Shown here piece after piece: positions 62,740 through 64,000 of a stretch of DNA of 64,000 bases. The translations under genes were made by a program, and so were the position numbers. Below the pieces are notes generated by a model. That model did no database searches. It was not told the origin of the DNA and saw only the letters and a list, made by a program, of their open reading frames with translations. The DNA is taken from contig JAEUVJ010000070.1 of NCBI GenBank assembly GCA_016787085.1, positions 34,729 through 98,728 on the forward strand, in the 5' to 3' direction. Origin of the DNA: Chitinophagaceae bacterium (GTDB lineage: Bacteria > Bacteroidota > Bacteroidia > Chitinophagales > Chitinophagaceae). Every line of letters starts with the position of its first letter. Position 1 is the stretch's first letter.

Positions 62740-63756
62740 ATGAAAAGAGTAGCTCTGTTAATGATGCTGGTGATAAGTGTGCAGGTGATGGCGCAGCAAA
62801 AGCCTCATTACACGCAGTACATACTCAACCAGTACATCGTCAATCCTGCCCTCACAGGAATTGAGAATTATATTGATCTGAAGGGAAGCCACCGTCACCA
62901 GTGGGTAGGTATCCGGGATGCACCTGTGACTACCTACCTCACTTTACACGGGCCTATCGGAAAAAAGGATTACCGCACCACGGCCACTTCCTATGAGATG
63001 CCCGGAGAAAATCCCCGTGGCAAAAGATACTGGGAAGAATATACCGCCGCAGAACCACATCATGGTATTGGTATGCAGATCATCAATGATGTGACCGGGC
63101 CGTTAAGTAATTTCTCTATGTATGCTACCTATGCGTATCATCTGGGGCTGACACCCCGTACCAGTTTATCCGGAGGCTTTGGCGTAGGGATCAACCGTAT
63201 CAGTCTGGATGCGGATAAACTGGATTTTGGTGATGTAACAGTTGATCCGGTGGTTTATTCTACCGGTCTGAACAGGAACACCCGGTTAGATGTTATGGCA
63301 GGCCTTTATCTTTATTCTGCAGATTATTTTATCGGTGTATCAGCGCAGCAGATCGTGCCTCAAAAAATTGACTTTTCCAATAATTATATCAGGCCTAATG
63401 AAGGGAAAACAGTTCCACATCTCTTTGCTACCGCCGGCTATCGCTTTTTGGTAGGAAATGATTTCAATTTTATCCCTTCTGTGATGGTAAAGTATGTTCA
63501 ACCATTGCCCACACAAGTGGAAGTAAATGGAAAACTACAGTATCATGACCTGGCATGGATCGGCGCCAGTTATCGTCACAAGGATGGCTTTGCTGGTATG
63601 CTTGGTTTGAATGTATCCAATACTTTTAATGTGGGTTATGCTTACGATTATACTACTTCTGAACTCAATAATTACAGCAAAGGCACACACGAGATCGTTG
63701 TCGGGTTCCTGATCGGGAATAAATACCCGGATAGTTGCCCGAGAAATGTGTGGTAA
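62740..63756 (+). CDS. Second PorP/SprF-family T9SS outer-membrane protein (338 aa)
   Basis: A signal peptide (MKRVALLMMLVISVQVMAQ) precedes the family opening KPHYTQYILNQYIVNPALTGIENY and SHRHQWVGIRDAPVTTYLTLHGP. Later strands read GIGMQIINDVTGPLSNFS, GVGINRISLDADKLDFGD and WIGASYRHKDGFAGMLGLNVSN. It is only distantly like the copy at 59603. It ends 2 bp from the stop of the convergent sugar transferase. The 123-bp gap before it shows no terminator. Confidence 0.92.
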   Translation: MKRVALLMMLVISVQVMAQQKPHYTQYILNQYIVNPALTGIENYIDLKGSHRHQWVGIRDAPVTTYLTLHGPIGKKDYRTTATSYEMPGENPRGKRYWEEYTAAEPHHGIGMQIINDVTGPLSNFSMYATYAYHLGLTPRTSLSGGFGVGINRISLDADKLDFGDVTVDPVVYSTGLNRNTRLDVMAGLYLYSADYFIGVSAQQIVPQKIDFSNNYIRPNEGKTVPHLFATAGYRFLVGNDFNFIPSVMVKYVQPLPTQVEVNGKLQYHDLAWIGASYRHKDGFAGMLGLNVSNTFNVGYAYDYTTSELNNYSKGTHEIVVGFLIGNKYPDSCPRNVW

Positions 63757-63758
63757 GC

Positions 63759-64000
63759 TTACCTGTTGTTACTGCTTTTCTGGCCTTTCTTCAGCAGTTG
63801 GCGGTAAAGTGTTCGGCCACTAATAAGTATCGTAGCAGCCAGAATCTTTATATCTAACGTCCAGCTTGCTTTGCGCACATATACTGCATCCCAGTAATAG
63901 CGGTTCATGATCTCTGTGTAATCTTTGGCAATGCCATGATGGCCTTTTACCTGCGCCAGGCCGGTAATGCCCGGTTTTACTAAACTCCTGAATTTATAAG
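63759..64000 (-). CDS. Polyprenyl-phosphate sugar transferase, C-terminal part (runs off window)
   Basis: I translated 80 codons on the minus strand: SLVKPGITGLAQVKGHHG, then a tryptophan-rich helix (NRYYWDAVYVRKASWTLDIKIL) and a basic end. This is the C-terminal catalytic region of the bacterial sugar transferase family (WcaJ/PglC type), which loads the first sugar-1-phosphate on undecaprenyl phosphate for capsule or exopolysaccharide synthesis at the inner membrane. The N-terminal membrane part lies beyond 64000. The stop is 2 bp from that of the PorP/SprF gene. Confidence 0.88.
   Translation of the reverse strand, partial: YKFRSLVKPGITGLAQVKGHHGIAKDYTEIMNRYYWDAVYVRKASWTLDIKILAATILISGRTLYRQLLKKGQKSSNNR

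Overview
The window is a stretch of a Bacteroidota chromosome, most likely a Chitinophagaceae-type member of the order Chitinophagales. The evidence is several secreted proteins ending in type IX secretion (T9SS) sorting domains, PorP/SprF and PorE-like outer-membrane proteins, Bacteroidota-specific families (DUF4293, DUF6427), no Shine-Dalgarno pattern, and many promoters of the Bacteroidota form TTG-N17-22-TAnnTTTG. I cannot name a genus from the sequence alone.

Region 1 (1-27601) is mostly housekeeping. It starts with the 5' part of a Kup potassium transporter (minus strand), a secreted protein of unknown function, a DUF6427 membrane protein, purQ, and a thiol-disulfide exchange pair (a small DsbD-alpha-like protein plus DsbD). 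Then come an ECF sigma factor, uvrA, two T9SS-exported proteins, DUF4293, glyA, a sugar nucleotidyltransferase, a FabK/nitronate monooxygenase-type flavoenzyme, an M48 peptidase overlapping a YbjQ protein, a membrane-anchored coiled-coil repeat protein, a NatAB-type ABC exporter, an FAD-dependent oxidoreductase and a PorT-type outer-membrane barrel.

Region 2 (27602-38620) holds dnaA behind a 726-bp AT-rich non-coding stretch. tRNA-Ser(GCT) and tRNA-Pro(TGG) follow, and between them lie three exported proteins with protease signatures: a metacaspase-like protein, a 1604-residue TPR-CHAT protein and a metzincin zinc peptidase. The first two form an operon with its own promoter, flanked by two copies of CCGATCG. 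This is the best candidate in the window for an undescribed system.

Region 3 (38770-42117) carries a methyltransferase and the kduI-kduD pair for unsaturated uronate (pectin or glycosaminoglycan) breakdown.

Region 4 (42151-63756) is a same-strand run of six genes over 21.6 kb, almost certainly a surface-adhesin module: a type A T9SS cargo, two giant type B cargoes (about 3000 and 2064 residues) built from internal duplications, a PorP/SprF protein, a PorE-like TPR/propeller/OmpA protein and a second PorP/SprF protein. The layout resembles an sprB-sprF type locus. The window ends in the 3' part of a polyprenyl-phosphate sugar transferase on the opposite strand.
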